Source: a bacterium (GTDB taxonomy: Bacteria; Electryoneota; RPQS01). Taken from it: DNA of 8,859 nt. The position numbers and the translations under genes were made by a program. The notes beneath the pieces are model-generated. The model was not told the origin of the DNA. It saw only the letters and a program-made list of their open reading frames with translations, and made no database searches. The DNA is taken from positions 1-8,859 of the forward strand of contig JAHIZR010000432.1 of assembly GCA_018814465.1 (NCBI GenBank), read 5' to 3'. Numbering within the stretch: the stretch's first letter is position 1; each line of letters starts with the position of its first letter. Below are positions 7,542 to 8,859 of the stretch, in pieces.

Positions 7542-8396
7542 CTAATTGAACAGGTCAGTATCGATAAACTCCGCCTGCACGAGGGACCAAAAATCTTCGG
7601 CCAATCCTTGTTCTACATATGCGAATGGCAGCCAACCATAGCCGTTCTCGCCCCAGTCAGTGCCCCAAGAATTGCGAATTAAAAGCGCACCTGTACAGTC
7701 CCCGATTTTCTTGGCACCATTATAGCCGACTGCTACTACAGCATGTCCTCCCTCGAAGCGATCTCTTCGATCCGGGAAAGGGATGTCTCCCGTTCCTTCG
7801 CCAATTCCAGGCATAGAGCTGTACACAGAGAAACCGAACATGCAGGGAAGTTCGGCTTGGAGAAATAGCTTAATATGCTGTAACGTATCGCTCGGAGTGG
7901 CCGATGATGGATCGAGACGATAGTACATGATTGATTTATAACTCTGCGCGAAGGAGTATAGAAAGGCAGGAGGTTCGATGTCAAAGTCGCTAACGATGTA
8001 TGGTCGATATCTTTCCGGCGGCGCTCCAAAAAGAACCATGGCTTTCATCGTATCACGCAGATAGGCCCCTTGATCTCCGGTTACGCCCATCAGATTCCTG
8101 GTTACTTTGTAAAGAAAAAGGCGGGAAGCATCCAGATGCTTTCCGAATGCCCGCCTTTGGAAGTACTCGACCAAACCAACTCCAGCATTCGCCGTACACG
8201 AGCCCAGATCGAGCTGGTCCTCGATGGGCGAACACCATGGACGCAAATCAATGGGATTCTTGCCCGATTCCTTTACCCTTCTCAGACGTTTGGATTTCGA
8301 CAGTATAGGTTCGATCTCATTAGAGTTTACTGTGAAATCACGAAGATCCGGAACATCCGGCCGCCACCCCATCTTTCCGAGTTTGGAAGATGACAT
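7542..8396 (-). CDS. Papain-like (C1 family) cysteine peptidase, no signal peptide
   Basis: A 284-residue protein with the papain catalytic set. Q61 (oxyanion) and nucleophile C67 lie in EDQLDLGSCTANA, H218 in FEGGHAVVAVGY, and N242 in LLIRNSWGTDWGENGYGW, which is the textbook Asn-Ser-Trp region. The N terminus carries GWRPDVPDLRDF (10-21), a motif common in bacterial C1 peptidases lacking a long inhibitory propeptide. With only about 50 residues before the mature-like LRPWCSPIEDQ and no signal peptide or membrane helix, the enzyme looks cytosolic and not obviously made as a typical latent zymogen. The ATG at 8396 has a near-ideal AAGGAGG six bases upstream. It is the first gene of the - strand series, separated from the MBL-fold gene by 289 bases. 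A terminator-like hairpin falls in codons 80-94. The protein substrate is unknown; a role as a conflict-system or regulatory protease is only a guess. Confidence 0.92.
   Translation of the reverse strand: MSSSKLGKMGWRPDVPDLRDFTVNSNEIEPILSKSKRLRRVKESGKNPIDLRPWCSPIEDQLDLGSCTANAGVGLVEYFQRRAFGKHLDASRLFLYKVTRNLMGVTGDQGAYLRDTMKAMVLFGAPPERYRPYIVSDFDIEPPAFLYSFAQSYKSIMYYRLDPSSATPSDTLQHIKLFLQAELPCMFGFSVYSSMPGIGEGTGDIPFPDRRDRFEGGHAVVAVGYNGAKKIGDCTGALLIRNSWGTDWGENGYGWLPFAYVEQGLAEDFWSLVQAEFIDTDLFN
8111..8158 (-). terminator. Terminator-like hairpin inside the peptidase gene
   Basis: On the - strand, AAAGGCGGG (8158-8150) pairs perfectly with CCCGCCTTT (8125-8117), and the inner AAGCATC (8141-8135) pairs with GATGCTT (8132-8126) around a 2-base loop, with an 8-base one-sided bulge. 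The 3' arm runs straight into TTTTTCTTT (8119-8111). GC-rich stem plus U-run is the form of an intrinsic terminator, yet it lies in codons 80-94 of an intact gene. It may attenuate transcription or may be a by-product of the codons used. Confidence 0.4.
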
Positions 8397-8402
8397 GGTA
8401 AT

Positions 8403-8409
8403 CCTCCTT
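8403..8409 (-). promoter_or_regulatory. Strong ribosome-binding site of the peptidase gene
   Basis: AAGGAGG, six bases before the ATG at 8396; it fixes the start codon and is the best Shine-Dalgarno site in the window. Confidence 0.85.
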
Positions 8410-8469
8410 TTTTAGGTGAAGTCAATTTGAATCTTAGTAGTATCTCAGTCTGTTAACCGTGACTCTATA

Positions 8470-8498
8470 ATCAGACGTATGCATACGAATCGCGCCAA
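8470..8498 (-). promoter_or_regulatory. Candidate sigma-70-type promoter with a 12-base palindrome in the spacer
   Basis: On the - strand, TTGGCG (8498-8493) and TCTGAT (8475-8470) are 17 bases apart, each matching four of six consensus bases. The perfect palindrome CGTATGCATACG (8476-8487) lies in the spacer directly against the -10. This arrangement would suit a repressor operator. The predicted 5' leader is about 65 bases. Promoter strength and boundaries are uncertain. Confidence 0.35.
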
Positions 8499-8859
8499 AT
8501 ACTCTAAATCAATCAATCTCAGCACAAGATTTCAGCAGGATAAGATTCTCGCGTAGTCTGGGATTTCACAGTGCCGTATTCGACTGGATTTCGGTTAGTG
8601 CCCTTAGCGTGCATTCACACTCATATTCAGATTCTATCGTAAGTCATGCGTCAAGCTCGCCGCAGATAATATCCGTAAGCAACTCGTGTCTCCTTTCCAA
8701 GAAGCCTCTCGTGGTGCCGAGAGAAACCAAAGAAATGACGGGCACAAGAGTAGTTGATAGCCTTGCTTGTGGCGAACCGAGACGTGGGTACCAGATTACT
8801 GGGGCTTTGTGCAGTCTCCCTTGTCGTTTTTCGCGTTGCATTGATCACAGAGTTCGCCA
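8499..8859. other. Right-hand 361 bases: no recognised gene
   Basis: No tRNA, IS end or clear gene is visible. On the - strand all three frames are open where they meet the right edge. One gives GELCDQCNAKNDKGDCTKPQ and a stop at 8798-8796. A second, entering as ANSVINATRKTTRE, stays open to about 8651 with a tail ending ETRVAYGYYLRRA. One may be the end of a gene lying outside the window, but I recognise neither. A 6-bp hairpin CTCTCG/CGAGAG (8706-8723) has no U-run. Confidence 0.45.

Noticed and set aside
8000..8393. Several + strand ORFs (about 100 codons) over the peptidase gene
   Set aside because: They are antisense shadows of a gene with the full papain catalytic set; their residue mix is not protein-like.
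8706..8723. CTCTCG/CGAGAG hairpin as an attachment site or terminator
   Set aside because: Six base pairs with no U-run and no recombination-site landmarks.

Overview
The window comes from a bacterial chromosome or plasmid, most likely a Gram-negative proteobacterium. The grounds are an IS3-family insertion sequence, Shine-Dalgarno sites such as AAGGAGG, and an exported enzyme with a Sec-type signal peptide. No rRNA, tRNA or CRISPR array was seen, and the sequence does not fix a genus.

Layout, left to right. Bases 1-418 are the right end of an IS3-family element on the + strand: the 3' part of the DDE transposase gene, then a terminal inverted repeat. All five complete genes that follow lie on the - strand, so they are transcribed from right to left. 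In transcription order they are: a papain-like (C1) cysteine peptidase without a signal peptide (8396-7542); an exported ComEC-type metallo-beta-lactamase-fold hydrolase with a C-terminal lamin-tail-like domain (7252-5924); an alpha/beta-hydrolase with two membrane segments between its oxyanion motif and its nucleophile (5845-4595); a HerA/FtsK-superfamily ATPase (4139-2679); and a large P-loop ATPase (2630-489).

Two modules can be separated. The HerA-like ATPase and the 713-residue ATPase sit 48 bases apart, look visibly AT-richer than the rest, and are probably one transcription unit. HerA-type motors paired with a second protein occur in known anti-phage systems (SIR2-HerA, DUF4297-HerA). 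Here the visible partner is another ATPase with no recognisable nuclease, and the IS element lies only about 70 bases beyond the last stop codon. The pair may therefore be an undescribed two-ATPase system, or a system that has lost or been separated from an effector. The upstream module is three hydrolases of moderate GC that could act on protein, phosphodiester or ester bonds in the cytosol, periplasm and membrane. Whether the two modules cooperate is unknown; a 455-base spacer with no convincing gene separates them.

Other signals: a terminator-like hairpin with a U-rich tail inside the peptidase gene, an A9 slippery tract just after the Walker A motif of the large ATPase, a hairpin starting at codon 2 of the HerA-like gene, and a 12-base perfect palindrome in a candidate promoter upstream of the peptidase gene.
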